Of a stretch of 53,386 nucleotides of DNA, positions 34,664 to 43,369 are shown one piece after another (within the stretch, counting starts at the first letter, position 1; every line of letters begins with the position of its first letter). The stretch lies in assembly GCA_934777245.1 (NCBI GenBank), contig CAKVND010000007.1, positions 1 through 53,386 of the forward strand. Reading direction: 5' to 3'. Made by a program: the position numbers and the translations under genes. Below the pieces are notes generated by a model. That model saw nothing but the letters and a program-made list of their open reading frames with translations, was not told where the DNA came from and ran no database searches. Origin of the DNA: an uncultured Candidatus Melainabacteria bacterium (GTDB taxonomy: Bacteria > Cyanobacteriota > Vampirovibrionia > Gastranaerophilales > Gastranaerophilaceae).

Positions 34664-34700
34664 ACAAAAAAACAACCGCCATTTACATGAACGGTTGCTT
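34664..34700 (-). terminator. Terminator of the HU gene
   Basis: Stem GCAACCG / CGGTTGT followed by a run of seven T on the minus strand, 17 nt after the HU stop. It also separates HU from the RG-protein operon promoter. Confidence 0.85.
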
Positions 34701-34716
34701 TTTATTTTTTCATTAA

Positions 34717-34989
34717 CTATTTTACAAGTTCTTTGAAGCTTTTTCCTGCTGAGAAAGCTGGAACAGTCTTAGCAGCGATTTTTAATTCTTTACCAGTTTG
34801 AGGGTTTCTACCAACTCTAGCTGCTCTCTTACGAGCTTCCCAAGTTCCAAAACCTACTAAAGTAACTTTTTTACCTTTAGCAACTGTTTTTTGAATAATT
34901 TCTAATGTAGCTGAAAGTACATCTGAAGAAACTTTTTGAGAAAGTTTAGTCTTCTTTGAAATTTCTTTTACCAATTCTTCTTTGTTCAT
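34717..34989 (-). CDS. HU family DNA-binding protein
   Basis: Nucleoid protein of 90 residues that bends DNA as a dimer. It begins MNKEELVKEISKKTKLSQ, has the GFGTWEARKRAARVGRNPQ beta-arm region with the conserved RxxRxGRNP motif, and the C-terminal AGKSFKELVK helix. The usual HU length supports the ATG at 34989, which follows AGGAG; the longer frame to 35007 is unlikely. It is a single-gene unit with its own promoter and terminator. Confidence 0.96.
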   Translation of the reverse strand: MNKEELVKEISKKTKLSQKVSSDVLSATLEIIQKTVAKGKKVTLVGFGTWEARKRAARVGRNPQTGKELKIAAKTVPAFSAGKSFKELVK

Positions 34990-35059
34990 GATAAATCTCC
35001 TATACACTCTTACTCTCTTATGTGCTTAAACACTACGTTTTACACATTTCATACATCCC

Positions 35060-35087
35060 ATTATACACATTATGCGGAATTTTGCAA
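35060..35087 (-). promoter_or_regulatory. Promoter of the HU gene
   Basis: TTGCAA (35087-35082), 16-nt spacer, TATAAT (35065-35060). The leader is ~64 nt and includes AGGAG. Confidence 0.6.
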
Positions 35088-35165
35088 GAGGTTCAAAAAA
35101 TATTTATTAAAAACTTTACGTTATTCTTGTATTTTAAGCGATATTGATACAAAACTTAATAAAAC

Positions 35166-36437
35166 TTAACAGCTGTATGATTCAATTAAATCAATAACTT
35201 CACAAACTGAATAATTATCTTTTACTACAAAAAGATTTTTTCCGGTTTTTTCTATTACATAATCAATTGAATTACCGTCCAAAAACAGATTAGTAAAAGG
35301 TTTAAGCATAATTGACGGAACTACTACATAATCAGCATCAACATCTTTTATCGCATTAATCAAATCATCTGAAGTAATAAGCCCTGCAACAGTTATATTT
35401 TTGCCCCAATATGTCGATTTTACAGGGTTAACCGTACATTTTAAATTAACAATTTTGTTCATTTTCGATGATATATATTCAAACGCAGTTTTTGCTGCAA
35501 CGGAGCAGGCAAAGCTTAATTTCAATTTCTGAGAAAGGCGTTTTGGGAGCTCGTACGTATCAAAATCATCCATTATAGAACGTAATGAGCCTACACCATC
35601 GTCCAATTGCGAGAAATTTCCATAATATCTTGCCGACGGAATTTCTTTTTCTGCAAGTAAGAAAAATTCGTCTGAACAACATACTTTCTTATATTTTGAT
35701 GCTATTTTAATAGTTTCTTCAGCTACGGCTTTATCTACAGTTTTAAGTTCACTCGTACGGAATTGCGTTACTCCTACCGGAACAATTGCAACTGATAAAA
35801 GAGCAGAACCTAAACTTGACAAATCTTTTAATGTTCTATCAAGTTCAGCACCATCATTGTATCCCGGACAGAGAACGATTTGCGCATGAAATGGAATTTC
35901 ATTATTTTTAAACCATTTAAGATTATCCATAATTTTTGATGCATTTGGATTTCTTAGCATTTTTACACGTAATTCAGGATTAGTAGCATGTACAGAAATA
36001 TAAAATGGCCCTAAATGCAATGCTGAAATACGTTCTTTATCAGCATCTGTCAAATTTGTAGTAGTAATATAAGTTCCTTGAAGATACGAAAGTCTATAAT
36101 CATCATCCTTTATATATAAAGTGTCTCTCAATCCTTTTGGTTGCTGAGCTACAAAGCAAAAAATACAATTATTTAGACAAGGCTTAACTCTGTCAAAAAC
36201 AGCACTTTCAAATATAATACCCAAATCATCGTCATAATCTTTTTCTAATTCGATTTCTTCAATTTCACCATTTTTTTTCTGAATTTCAATCGTCAAGAAC
36301 TCACTTTTACACATAAAACGATAGTCTATCATATCTTGTAATTTTTCACCATCTATAGAAAGAAGAATATCGCCTTCTTCAATTTCTAGTTCTTGCGCTA
36401 TTGAATCATCTACAACACCACTAATTAGTGCAGGCAT
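35166..36437 (-). CDS. DUF512 family PDZ-radical SAM protein
   Basis: A 423-residue protein of the DUF512 radical SAM family, common in Cyanobacteria and Clostridia; its reaction is unknown. Residues ~1-70 are a PDZ-like domain (MPALISGVVDDSIAQELEIE, GDILLSIDGEKL). The Fe-S/SAM site is C-x3-C-x2-C in VKPCLNNCIFCFV (~86-94). A TIM-barrel core with FYISVHATNPELR and AQIVLCPGYND follows, then the DUF512 tail with GSLRSIMDDF. The ATG at 36437 follows GGAGGG and lies within the 3' end of the padR gene (17-nt overlap), so the two are coupled. The operon suggests the enzyme and regulator belong together. Confidence 0.9.
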   Translation of the reverse strand: MPALISGVVDDSIAQELEIEEGDILLSIDGEKLQDMIDYRFMCKSEFLTIEIQKKNGEIEEIELEKDYDDDLGIIFESAVFDRVKPCLNNCIFCFVAQQPKGLRDTLYIKDDDYRLSYLQGTYITTTNLTDADKERISALHLGPFYISVHATNPELRVKMLRNPNASKIMDNLKWFKNNEIPFHAQIVLCPGYNDGAELDRTLKDLSSLGSALLSVAIVPVGVTQFRTSELKTVDKAVAEETIKIASKYKKVCCSDEFFLLAEKEIPSARYYGNFSQLDDGVGSLRSIMDDFDTYELPKRLSQKLKLSFACSVAAKTAFEYISSKMNKIVNLKCTVNPVKSTYWGKNITVAGLITSDDLINAIKDVDADYVVVPSIMLKPFTNLFLDGNSIDYVIEKTGKNLFVVKDNYSVCEVIDLIESYSC

Positions 36438-36933
36438 GTTCAAAACCCTCCAACAAAGACATAAAGTTTTTGTATTCACAAGTTAAATTATCAAAAACCA
36501 TTTTAGGATAAAATGAAAGCTCTTTTTCCTTTATAATATTTTGAATATCTATTAAAATTGATTCTGCTTTTAATTTAAGCTGCTTTAGCATTTGTACTTG
36601 TTCTACCGGATCTAAACAATCGGCGCAAGCAAGCTTAATACGAGCATTTGTAAAAAATTGAATAGGATTTTCTAATGGAGGAGCCATAATCAAACGTTTC
36701 AATTCTACCAAACCTTCTTTTGTAATCGAATAAAAACAAGAAGGTCTTCCTCCTTCAGACATTGTTTTTCTAGATTTTATAAATCCGCTATTTTCAAGAC
36801 GAGTTAAAGCCGGTTTAATTGTTCCATAACTTGGAGTAGTTAGAACTGAAAACGAAGCACGTATTTCTTTTGAAATTCCGTACATTGTTAGAACATGCCT
36901 GTTTAACTCAAATAATATTAAAAGCTCTATCAT
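36421..36933 (-). CDS. PadR family transcriptional regulator
   Basis: A 170-residue regulator with the PadR winged-helix N-terminus (ILFELNRHVLTMYGISKEIR, SYGTIKPALTRLENSGFI, GGRPSCFYSITKEGL) and a C-terminal helical dimerisation domain (~90-170). PadR proteins usually repress genes nearby in response to small molecules. A TATAAT ends 6 nt before the ATG and no SD is present, so the gene is probably leaderless. It overlaps the DUF512 gene by 17 nt, and the promoter lies in the 145-nt gap to the YihY gene, where an autoregulatory operator would be expected. Confidence 0.88.
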   Translation of the reverse strand: MIELLILFELNRHVLTMYGISKEIRASFSVLTTPSYGTIKPALTRLENSGFIKSRKTMSEGGRPSCFYSITKEGLVELKRLIMAPPLENPIQFFTNARIKLACADCLDPVEQVQMLKQLKLKAESILIDIQNIIKEKELSFYPKMVFDNLTCEYKNFMSLLEGFEHACTN

Positions 36934-36939
36934 AATTTG

Positions 36940-36945
36940 ATTATA
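36940..36945 (-). promoter_or_regulatory. -10 box of the padR-DUF512 operon (leaderless)
   Basis: TATAAT ending 6 nt before the ATG at 36933. No convincing -35 box is seen at 16-18 nt (GTTATT at 17). Confidence 0.45.
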
Positions 36946-37078
36946 TCACAAAATGAGATACAAATAACTGTAAATCATTTTTACTGTATATTGACACGAT
37001 AGTTTTTATAATAATTGCAGTATAAGATGGTGAAATTAAATATAAATTTATTTAACACAAAAAGATGTTAATATTTTA

Positions 37079-37963
37079 TTACTTAGTAAAAATCTTGTTT
37101 TCTCTTTTGGCCTTCAAAATTTCTTTACGCTCAAGTTTGTTATATAGTTGAGAATTAATTTCTCCTCCTACCAGAATTAAAATTGATGTATAATACAACC
37201 AAACCATTAATACTGCAAAACCACCAATTGTTCCATATACAAAATTATAAGTATGCAGATTATTAATATAAATAGAGAATCCCCAAGAACCTAACAACCA
37301 TGAAACACTAAAAAACAAAGTTCCAGGTAGTGCGCTTCTGCGTCTAAGTTTTTCTTGTCCTCCCAAATCAGGCAAAATATAATAATGCAAATATGCCATT
37401 ATATATAATGCAATAAAAGCAATTGGCCAACGCAATACAAGCATTAAATTCCCTGATGATACAGTTAAACCCAAATATGTTATTAAAAATTTGATAATAA
37501 CTTTACCAAAAATAATCAAATTAATGCTTAAAAATAAAACAAGAGCATTAACAAAAACCATTATTAATGAAAGCAATCTTGTATATAAAAATGAACGTGT
37601 TTCTTCAACTTTATACGCTCTATTTAAACCTTTTAATACGATTGCAAGTGCATTTGTCGATAACATAACTGTAATGCAGAAACCAAAAGTGGCAATTAAT
37701 CCACCTTTAGAAAAAAACCAAACTTCATTTAATACGGTTTCTATCAAATTAATTACATCATCAGGCATAACTTGTTGCAAAAACAATATTAACGGATTCA
37801 TAAATGAATGTTTTCCAAGCCAGCCAAAAAGAGCTGTTAAAAATAACATAAAAGGAAAAATTCCAATTACAAGCATAAAGCCCATTTCAGCAGCCATGCC
37901 AAAAAAGTCATTTTCTATAACAGATTTAATTATATTTCTTAGTGTTTTGAATTGAAATTTCAC
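37079..37963 (-). CDS. YihY/BrkB family membrane protein
   Basis: Integral membrane protein of 294 residues with about six hydrophobic segments (for example FGMAAEMGFMLVIGIFPFML and LIATFGFCITVMLSTNALAI) and the conserved YGTIGGFAVLMVWLYYTSIL motif near the end. The YihY family (formerly annotated as RNase BN) has no settled function. The start is GTG at 37963, which overlaps the TGA stop of the DHH gene as GTGA, so the two are coupled. The C-terminus is Lys/Arg-rich and presumably cytoplasmic. Confidence 0.9.
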   Translation of the reverse strand: MKFQFKTLRNIIKSVIENDFFGMAAEMGFMLVIGIFPFMLFLTALFGWLGKHSFMNPLILFLQQVMPDDVINLIETVLNEVWFFSKGGLIATFGFCITVMLSTNALAIVLKGLNRAYKVEETRSFLYTRLLSLIMVFVNALVLFLSINLIIFGKVIIKFLITYLGLTVSSGNLMLVLRWPIAFIALYIMAYLHYYILPDLGGQEKLRRRSALPGTLFFSVSWLLGSWGFSIYINNLHTYNFVYGTIGGFAVLMVWLYYTSILILVGGEINSQLYNKLERKEILKAKRENKIFTK

Positions 37964-38907
37964 AGTCTGATTTCTTTCAATAATTGTGCAATGCTATCTT
38001 TAATATTTGCTTTAATTGTACATCCTGCGGCAAATGTATGACCGCCTCCGCCAAATTTCATACAAACAGCGGCAACATCCACTTTTTTGCTTCGCATAGA
38101 AACTTTAGTTAATTTTGTATCAACTTCTTTTACTACAAAAGAAACTTCAGTTGTATCAATAGCTCGTAATATTTCAGCAATTCCATCTGTATAATCATCA
38201 CCCGCTGAAAATTTTTCCAAATCTTTCTTATAAACGGTCGTATATGCAATTTTATTATCTTCCAAAAATTCCGCTTTATTCACGCAATAATTTTGAAACA
38301 TGACATAGTTTTTTGTCTTTGTTTCATAACATTTTTTATATATGTAATTTGGATTTACACCTTTTTCTACTAAATCAGCTGCTGCTCTAAAGGTATTAGC
38401 GGATGTATTTTCAAATCTAAAATTCCCTGTATCTGTCATAATTGCTGTATATAAACAAATTGCAGCTTCTTCAGTTAATTCCCAATTGTTCGTTTTAAAA
38501 TAATTGAATAAAACTTCCCCACAAGAACTCGCATCAGCTTCTATTATTTGATAATCTCCAAATTTAGGATTTGTTTTATGGTGATCAATATTAACAGTAC
38601 ATTTTGCTTTCTCAAAAAGGATTTTTGAATCCATAACTCTATCAATGGCAGCAACATCAAGAGTTATAACTAAATCATATACTAATGATTTATCATAATA
38701 GCGCTCAGCCAGTTCTATATTTGGTAAGAATTTATAATTATAAGGAATGTTAGAAACAACATTCATATCAGCCTTAATTTTAAATCTTTTATAAATCATG
38801 CTATATAAAGCGCACATAGAGCCCAATGTGTCACCATCAGGATTCATATGAGATAAAAGTAATATCTTTTTTGACTGCTTAATTAAACTATCTAAATCGC
38901 AACTCAT
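37960..38907 (-). CDS. DHH/DHHA1 phosphoesterase, NrnA-like (nanoRNase / pAp phosphatase)
   Basis: A 315-residue cytoplasmic phosphoesterase. The DHH domain has LLLSHMNPDGDTLGS (~17-31), VITLDVAAIDR and the eponymous DHH in NIDHHKTN (~108); EADASSCGEVLF follows. The DHHA1 domain ends in FGGGGHTFAAGCTI (~287). NrnA enzymes finish RNA decay by degrading nanoRNAs and hydrolyse pAp from sulfur metabolism; a c-di-AMP role is possible but less likely for this length. The -10-like TATTAT (38919-38914) ends 6 nt before the ATG, with no SD, so it may be leaderless. It is coupled to the YihY gene downstream. Confidence 0.92.
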   Translation of the reverse strand: MSCDLDSLIKQSKKILLLSHMNPDGDTLGSMCALYSMIYKRFKIKADMNVVSNIPYNYKFLPNIELAERYYDKSLVYDLVITLDVAAIDRVMDSKILFEKAKCTVNIDHHKTNPKFGDYQIIEADASSCGEVLFNYFKTNNWELTEEAAICLYTAIMTDTGNFRFENTSANTFRAAADLVEKGVNPNYIYKKCYETKTKNYVMFQNYCVNKAEFLEDNKIAYTTVYKKDLEKFSAGDDYTDGIAEILRAIDTTEVSFVVKEVDTKLTKVSMRSKKVDVAAVCMKFGGGGHTFAAGCTIKANIKDSIAQLLKEIRL

Positions 38908-39001
38908 AACGAAATAATAACATAAATAAATTTGATTTAAAAAACATTTTTTTTCTTTAAAAATGTAACAATTTCTTAATACAAAAAGAAAAAGTGTAAA
39001 A

Positions 39002-39036
39002 TTTACAAATTTTTTGTTTTTATAGTATTATATAAT
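39002..39036 (+). promoter_or_regulatory. Candidate promoter region of speD
   Basis: TTTACA (39002-39007) with an 18-nt spacer to TATTAT (39026-39031); a TATAAT overlaps at 39031-39036 but has no matching -35. The leader would be ~50-57 nt. Confidence 0.35.
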
Positions 39037-39089
39037 CGTAAAAGAAAACATTGATTAGTGTAATAATGCACTGGTAGTAAAGGAGGCAC

Positions 39090-39098
39090 ATGAATTGA
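39090..39098 (+). promoter_or_regulatory. Two-codon ORF (ATG AAT TGA) overlapping the speD start
   Basis: The ATG at 39090 lies 3 nt after GGAGG, too close for efficient initiation, and stops after one sense codon. Its TGA overlaps the TTG of speD in another frame. Initiation here would reduce speD translation. It may be chance. Confidence 0.3.
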
Positions 39099-39553
39099 CA
39101 ATTGTATCATCATCAATCGAAGAGCTAGAAAAGCAAAACTTAGATAAAGTTAATTTAGGACAACATGTTCTTGCAGAATTTTTTGAGTGTGATCCAAACA
39201 TTTTAAATAGTAATGACAAAGTAGAAAAGTACATGATAGACGCGGCTCTTGAATGTGGTGCGACAATCGTTCAAAAGTGCTTTCATATGTTCAATCCTTA
39301 CGGGGTAAGTGGGGTTGTAATCATTTCAGAAAGTCACTTAGCAATTCATACATGGCCGGAATTAGGCTATGCGGCAGTTGATTTATTCACTTGTGGAACA
39401 AAATGCGACCCTAAAGTTGCTTATGAATTCTTAAAAAGAAAATTTAATTCTCAAAAGGCTTCATTTACAGAACTTAAAAGAGGTATTATCGATAGAGAAA
39501 CTCTTAAATTATCGGAACAACCTTTTGAAATCGCAGAACAGTTTGAAGAATAA
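39095..39553 (+). CDS. speD: S-adenosylmethionine decarboxylase proenzyme (SpeD)
   Basis: Produces decarboxylated AdoMet, the aminopropyl donor for spermidine. The 152-residue proenzyme has the self-processing site E-S in ISESHLAIHTWPELGYAAVD, where the Ser becomes the pyruvoyl group, and the FTCGTKCDP motif. The start is TTG at 39095, 8 nt after GGAGG; the ATG five bases earlier reads only Met-Asn-stop. The C-terminus extends ~20 residues beyond the core (LKRGIIDRETLKL), as in the bacterial class. It is a single-gene unit with a terminator. No spermidine synthase gene is present in the window. Confidence 0.94.
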   Translation: MTIVSSSIEELEKQNLDKVNLGQHVLAEFFECDPNILNSNDKVEKYMIDAALECGATIVQKCFHMFNPYGVSGVVIISESHLAIHTWPELGYAAVDLFTCGTKCDPKVAYEFLKRKFNSQKASFTELKRGIIDRETLKLSEQPFEIAEQFEE

Positions 39554-39592
39554 ATTTTAAATAAACTTTAATATTTATTTTAAATATAAAGA

Positions 39593-39628
39593 AAAGAGAA
39601 TGATATCAGGTCATTCTCTCTTTTTTAT
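39593..39628 (+). terminator. Terminator of speD
   Basis: Stem AGAGAATGA / TCATTCTCT with a 7-nt loop, then CTTTTTT. It lies ~40 nt after the stop and before the pilT gene. Confidence 0.85.
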
Positions 39629-39686
39629 GTAAACTTGTTGCCAAACATTTGTCATAATGTTAGGATTATAAAGAGGAGAAGATTTA

Positions 39687-40784
39687 ATGGGTGATAAATT
39701 TAATATAATCCAGTTCTTAAAAAGTGCTGTGGCTTCAGGGGCTTCGGATGAGCATTTAAAAGTTGGATATTCACCATTTATTAGAAAAAATGGATTTATT
39801 ATGAAAACCAACATAAGCCCTCTTTCTAAAGAAGAGGTTGATAGTGCGATTTTAGAAATTGCACCAACAGCTATTAGAGATGAAATTCTAACGCTTTGCG
39901 ATGTTGATTTTATGTATGAAATAAAAGGTTATTCTCGTTTTCGTATAAATTACAACAGACAACTCGGCATGCCGGCACTTGTAATCCGTAATATTTCTTA
40001 TACAATTCCTCAATTAAAAGATTTATCTTTACCTGAAATTTTAAATTCTATTGTAGAATATCAAAACGGTATAGTATTGGTTACAGGCCCAACAGGTAGC
40101 GGGAAATCGACAACAATCGCTTCTTTGATTAATCAGATCAACATGACGTCATCCAAACACATAGTAACAGTAGAAGACCCTATTGAGTACGTTTTTGGCT
40201 GCAAAAAGAGTATTGTTTCTCAACGACAAGTTGGAGTAGATACGAAGACTTTTTCTGATGGTATTAAGTACTCATTAAGACAAGATCCGGATGTTATATT
40301 TATTGGTGAAATTCGTGATAAAGAAACGATGGAAGCCGCTCTAAAGGCATCAGAAACCGGACACTTAGTATTTTCTACTTTGCACACAAATGATGCTGTT
40401 CAAACAATTAATCGTATCGTAAACATGTTTGATGAATCTAATCGTTATTTAATCAGAAAACAGTTATCTGAAACATTACGTGCTACAATTGCACAAAAGC
40501 TTGTATATTCAGAGCAAGCTAAAAAAAGATTTCCGGCATGCGAAATAATGGTTGTAACTTCTACAATAAAAGATTACATTAATAAAGATAATACAGATGA
40601 AATCTATGAACTATTGAGAGATAACACTGTTGATAACATGGTTTCAATGAACACGTCTTTGGCAATTTTGACAGACAAAGGTTGTATTTCTCAAGAAGAA
40701 GCGCTAGAACATTCTAACGATGAATCAGAATTAGAAAAAATATTTAGGGGAGTATATCAAGGCACAAAGGCTTATTATGAATAA
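39687..40784 (+). CDS. pilT: Type IV pilus retraction ATPase, PilT/PilU type
   Basis: Hexameric secretion-type ATPase of 365 residues that retracts type IV pili. The N-terminal PAS-like part starts FNIIQFLKSAVASGASDEHL. Walker A is GPTGSGKSTT (~132-141), the Asp box is in VTVEDPIEYVFG, Walker B in LRQDPDVIFIGEIRD (~200), and the His box is STLHTNDA. The C-terminus lacks a clear AIRNLIRE motif, so PilU-like rather than PilT-like is possible. AGAGGAGA 9 nt upstream sets the start. It leads a plus-strand operon with recO (8-nt overlap) and gatD. Confidence 0.93.
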   Translation: MGDKFNIIQFLKSAVASGASDEHLKVGYSPFIRKNGFIMKTNISPLSKEEVDSAILEIAPTAIRDEILTLCDVDFMYEIKGYSRFRINYNRQLGMPALVIRNISYTIPQLKDLSLPEILNSIVEYQNGIVLVTGPTGSGKSTTIASLINQINMTSSKHIVTVEDPIEYVFGCKKSIVSQRQVGVDTKTFSDGIKYSLRQDPDVIFIGEIRDKETMEAALKASETGHLVFSTLHTNDAVQTINRIVNMFDESNRYLIRKQLSETLRATIAQKLVYSEQAKKRFPACEIMVVTSTIKDYINKDNTDEIYELLRDNTVDNMVSMNTSLAILTDKGCISQEEALEHSNDESELEKIFRGVYQGTKAYYE

Positions 40785-41544
40785 TTATGTTACAGAGGCA
40801 ATTAATTTAAAATCGTATAATTTGAATGATGCAGATAAAATTATCGTTATGTATTCAAAAGATAACGGATTAATAAAAGGCGTTGCAAAAGGGATTAAGA
40901 AACCCAAAAGCAAATTGGGCGCACGAATGGATTTATTAGTAGCTAACACATTACAGCTTCTTAAAGGTCGTTCTATGGACACAATTGTTCAAGCGCAGAC
41001 TGTAAATCATTTTAGAAAAACAAGAGAAGATATGGATAAATTAATGCTTTCTTCATATATCTCAGAAGTTGTAATGAATTTTGGCGAAGGTTCTGAAGCT
41101 GCTTCTAAAGAAATTTACGAGCTTCTTTATAAAGCATTAAACAGAATCTCGAATTCTGTAGAAAAAAAAGATATGCTTATTGCAGCAATAAAATTCCAAT
41201 TAAAAATGCTTTTAATTATGGGATTTTGCGTAGAACTTGATACTTGCCTTTGCTGTCGTGAACAAGTGTTGGATGAAGAAATGTATTTCTCATCATCTAT
41301 GGGAGGAATTATCTGTAAGGAATGTAATGAACATTTGGGTGTAAAACTAAAAATGCACAACAAAATTCGTGATTTCTTACAAGCTATGCTTCAATTTGAT
41401 TTCGAATATGAAAGTGAGTATGACAAAAAAGCAACAGAAAAAGTTTGCCAAGTTTGTTTTGACTTGCTGGATGAATACATAAAAACTCATACAAATAAGC
41501 GCCAAAAGTCAGTAAAATTGATTAAAGAAATGGCTGGTGTGTAA
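40777..41544 (+). CDS. recO: DNA repair protein RecO
   Basis: Mediator that loads RecA on SSB-coated DNA with RecF/RecR. The 255-residue protein has an N-terminal OB-fold (AINLKSYNLNDADKIIVMYS, GLIKGVAKGIKKPKS) and a helical C-terminal half with a four-Cys zinc site (CLCC then CKEC, ~152-178). It starts inside the pilT gene (8-nt overlap) and its TAA overlaps the gatD ATG (TAATG). It is of typical length and complete. Confidence 0.93.
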   Translation: MNNYVTEAINLKSYNLNDADKIIVMYSKDNGLIKGVAKGIKKPKSKLGARMDLLVANTLQLLKGRSMDTIVQAQTVNHFRKTREDMDKLMLSSYISEVVMNFGEGSEAASKEIYELLYKALNRISNSVEKKDMLIAAIKFQLKMLLIMGFCVELDTCLCCREQVLDEEMYFSSSMGGIICKECNEHLGVKLKMHNKIRDFLQAMLQFDFEYESEYDKKATEKVCQVCFDLLDEYIKTHTNKRQKSVKLIKEMAGV

Positions 41545-42254
41545 TGTCTAAACAAAAAATCAAGCTTGCACATTTATACCCAAAATTACTTAATATCTAC
41601 GGCGATGGTGGAAATATTTTAGCTATTAAAAAAAGATGCGAATGGCGTGGTATTGATATTGAAATCGATGAAATAAATATTGGTGATGAAATTTCTGAAC
41701 ACGATATGTATTTTATCGGTGGTGGTCAGGATTTACAGCAAATTGCGGTTTCTAAAGAGCTACAAAAGCATAAAGAATTTTTAACAACGGAACGTGATAG
41801 AATGTCTGTTTTCTTAGGAATTTGTGGCGGTTATCAGCTAATGGGACATTACTATCAACCGCATAACGGCGAAAAACTGCTTGGTATAAGTCTTTTAGAT
41901 GCCTATACTATTGCCGGTGATAAGCGATTTATTGGGAATGTAACAGTTAATTCAGATTTAGTTGAACCAAATACACTTGTAGGTTTTGAAAATCATAGCG
42001 GTTTAACTTATCTAAACGGTGCAACAGAACCAATAGGAACTGTTGTTGTAGGTCATGGTAATAATGGCAAAGATAAAACAGAAGGTGCTAGGTTTAAAAA
42101 TGTATTTGGAACGTATTTGCACGGTTCTTTCTTGCCTAAAAATCCACAATTTGCTGATTATTTGATAGAGCTTGCGTTGGGCTCAAAACCGGAACCGCTA
42201 GATGATACTATTGAAAATTTAGCGCATGAAGCTTTAGTCGAGAAAAAATACTAG
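41544..42254 (+). CDS. gatD: GatD-type glutamine amidotransferase (lipid II isoglutaminyl synthase subunit)
   Basis: Class I (triad) glutamine amidotransferase of 236 residues, similar to GatD, which with MurT converts D-Glu of lipid II into D-iGln. It has LYPKLLNIYGDGGNILAI, a FIGGGQDLQQ glycine loop, the nucleophile Cys in FLGICGGYQLMG (~94) and the catalytic His in TYLHGSFLPKNP. CobQ/CobB-type amidotransferases share the fold, but they are larger and carry an ATP domain, so GatD is preferred. The MurT partner is not adjacent. The start overlaps the recO stop by one base. Confidence 0.87.
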   Translation: MSKQKIKLAHLYPKLLNIYGDGGNILAIKKRCEWRGIDIEIDEINIGDEISEHDMYFIGGGQDLQQIAVSKELQKHKEFLTTERDRMSVFLGICGGYQLMGHYYQPHNGEKLLGISLLDAYTIAGDKRFIGNVTVNSDLVEPNTLVGFENHSGLTYLNGATEPIGTVVVGHGNNGKDKTEGARFKNVFGTYLHGSFLPKNPQFADYLIELALGSKPEPLDDTIENLAHEALVEKKY

Positions 42255-42261
42255 ATTCTGA

Positions 42262-43368
42262 TTAAAACAATTCTCTGGTTTTGCGTCTGATTTCTTCATC
42301 AACCGCAAAAATTTCATCTAATGTCGGATTACTTATAACAGTATGCTGGGACATCATTTTTTCTACGAAATCAATGATATCAAATAGTTTTATTTGACCT
42401 TTCAAGAACGCAAAAACTGCCTCTTCATTTGATGCATTTAAACAAACGGTTGCAGTTCCTCCAACTCTACCAGCTTCATAAGCTAACTTTAATGCCTTAA
42501 ATTTTTCCCAGTTTGGTTCTTCAAAATCTAAACGCGCAATCTCTGCAAAGCTAAAGCTCTTAGACTTTATTCCCTCATAACGTTCGGGATACGTAATTGC
42601 ATATTGTATTGGAATATGCATGCTAGGAAGCCCCAATTGTGCGATTACACTTCCATCAACATATTCTATTGCAGAATGCACAATACTTTGCGGATGCACA
42701 ACCACTTGAATATCATCATAATCCATTCCGAACAAATGATGCGCTTCTATAACTTCTAACCCTTTGTTCATAAGAGTTGCACTATCAACCGTAATTTTGC
42801 GTCCCATATTCCAACGCGGATGTGCTAACGCTTGTTCTACTGTTGCATTTTTCATATCTTCAACAGTTTTCTTTAAGAATGGGCCGCCGGACGCGGTAAT
42901 AATAAGTTTGTCTACTTGCGCAATATCTTTAATACATTGATGAATAGCACAATGTTCACTATCTACGGGGATAATCTTCACTCCTTTAGATTTAGCAAGG
43001 TTCATAACAATATCACCCGCCATTACAAGAGTTTCTTTATTAGCTAAAGCAATATCAATTCCATTGTTAATCGCTGTTATTGTAGGTCTTAAACCTATTC
43101 TCCCGGACACCGCAACTAAAATAATATCATTTTCTTTGTTTAAACAAATTTCATCTAAGCTCAAAGGTATAGCACCTTCGATTTTGCTTATATCTTCTGC
43201 ATAAGCATATTTAGGTTTAAATCTTTTTATTTGTTCATTTAAAAGCTCCGTATTTCCACCTGCAGTCAAAGCTAATATTTCAAATTTGTCCTGTAATTTT
43301 TCAATAACTTCTAAGGCTTGACGTCCTATAGAACCTGTAGAACCTAATATACTTATCTTTCTCTTCAT
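42262..43368 (-). CDS. dxr: 1-deoxy-D-xylulose 5-phosphate reductoisomerase
   Basis: Second step of the MEP isoprenoid pathway: DXP to 2-C-methylerythritol 4-phosphate with NADPH. The 368-residue protein has the nucleotide-binding ILGSTGSIGRQALEVIEK (~5-22), ALANKETLVMAGDIV, PVDSEHCAIHQC, ITASGGPFLKK and the signature HPRWNMGRKITVDSATLMNK with EAHHLF. It is complete. It begins 2 nt... after the rfbD stop at 43370, so it is the third gene of an rfbC-rfbD-dxr operon. It converges on gatD. Confidence 0.98.
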   Translation of the reverse strand: MKRKISILGSTGSIGRQALEVIEKLQDKFEILALTAGGNTELLNEQIKRFKPKYAYAEDISKIEGAIPLSLDEICLNKENDIILVAVSGRIGLRPTITAINNGIDIALANKETLVMAGDIVMNLAKSKGVKIIPVDSEHCAIHQCIKDIAQVDKLIITASGGPFLKKTVEDMKNATVEQALAHPRWNMGRKITVDSATLMNKGLEVIEAHHLFGMDYDDIQVVVHPQSIVHSAIEYVDGSVIAQLGLPSMHIPIQYAITYPERYEGIKSKSFSFAEIARLDFEEPNWEKFKALKLAYEAGRVGGTATVCLNASNEEAVFAFLKGQIKLFDIIDFVEKMMSQHTVISNPTLDEIFAVDEEIRRKTRELF

Positions 43369-43369
43369 T

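Noticed and set aside
38940..39090. A riboswitch upstream of speD
   Set aside because: The leader is short (~55 nt), AT-rich and shows no stable stem or known SAM or polyamine aptamer.
41544..42254. Cobyric acid synthase (CobQ) instead of GatD
   Set aside because: The protein is only 236 residues and lacks the N-terminal ATP-binding domain of CobQ.
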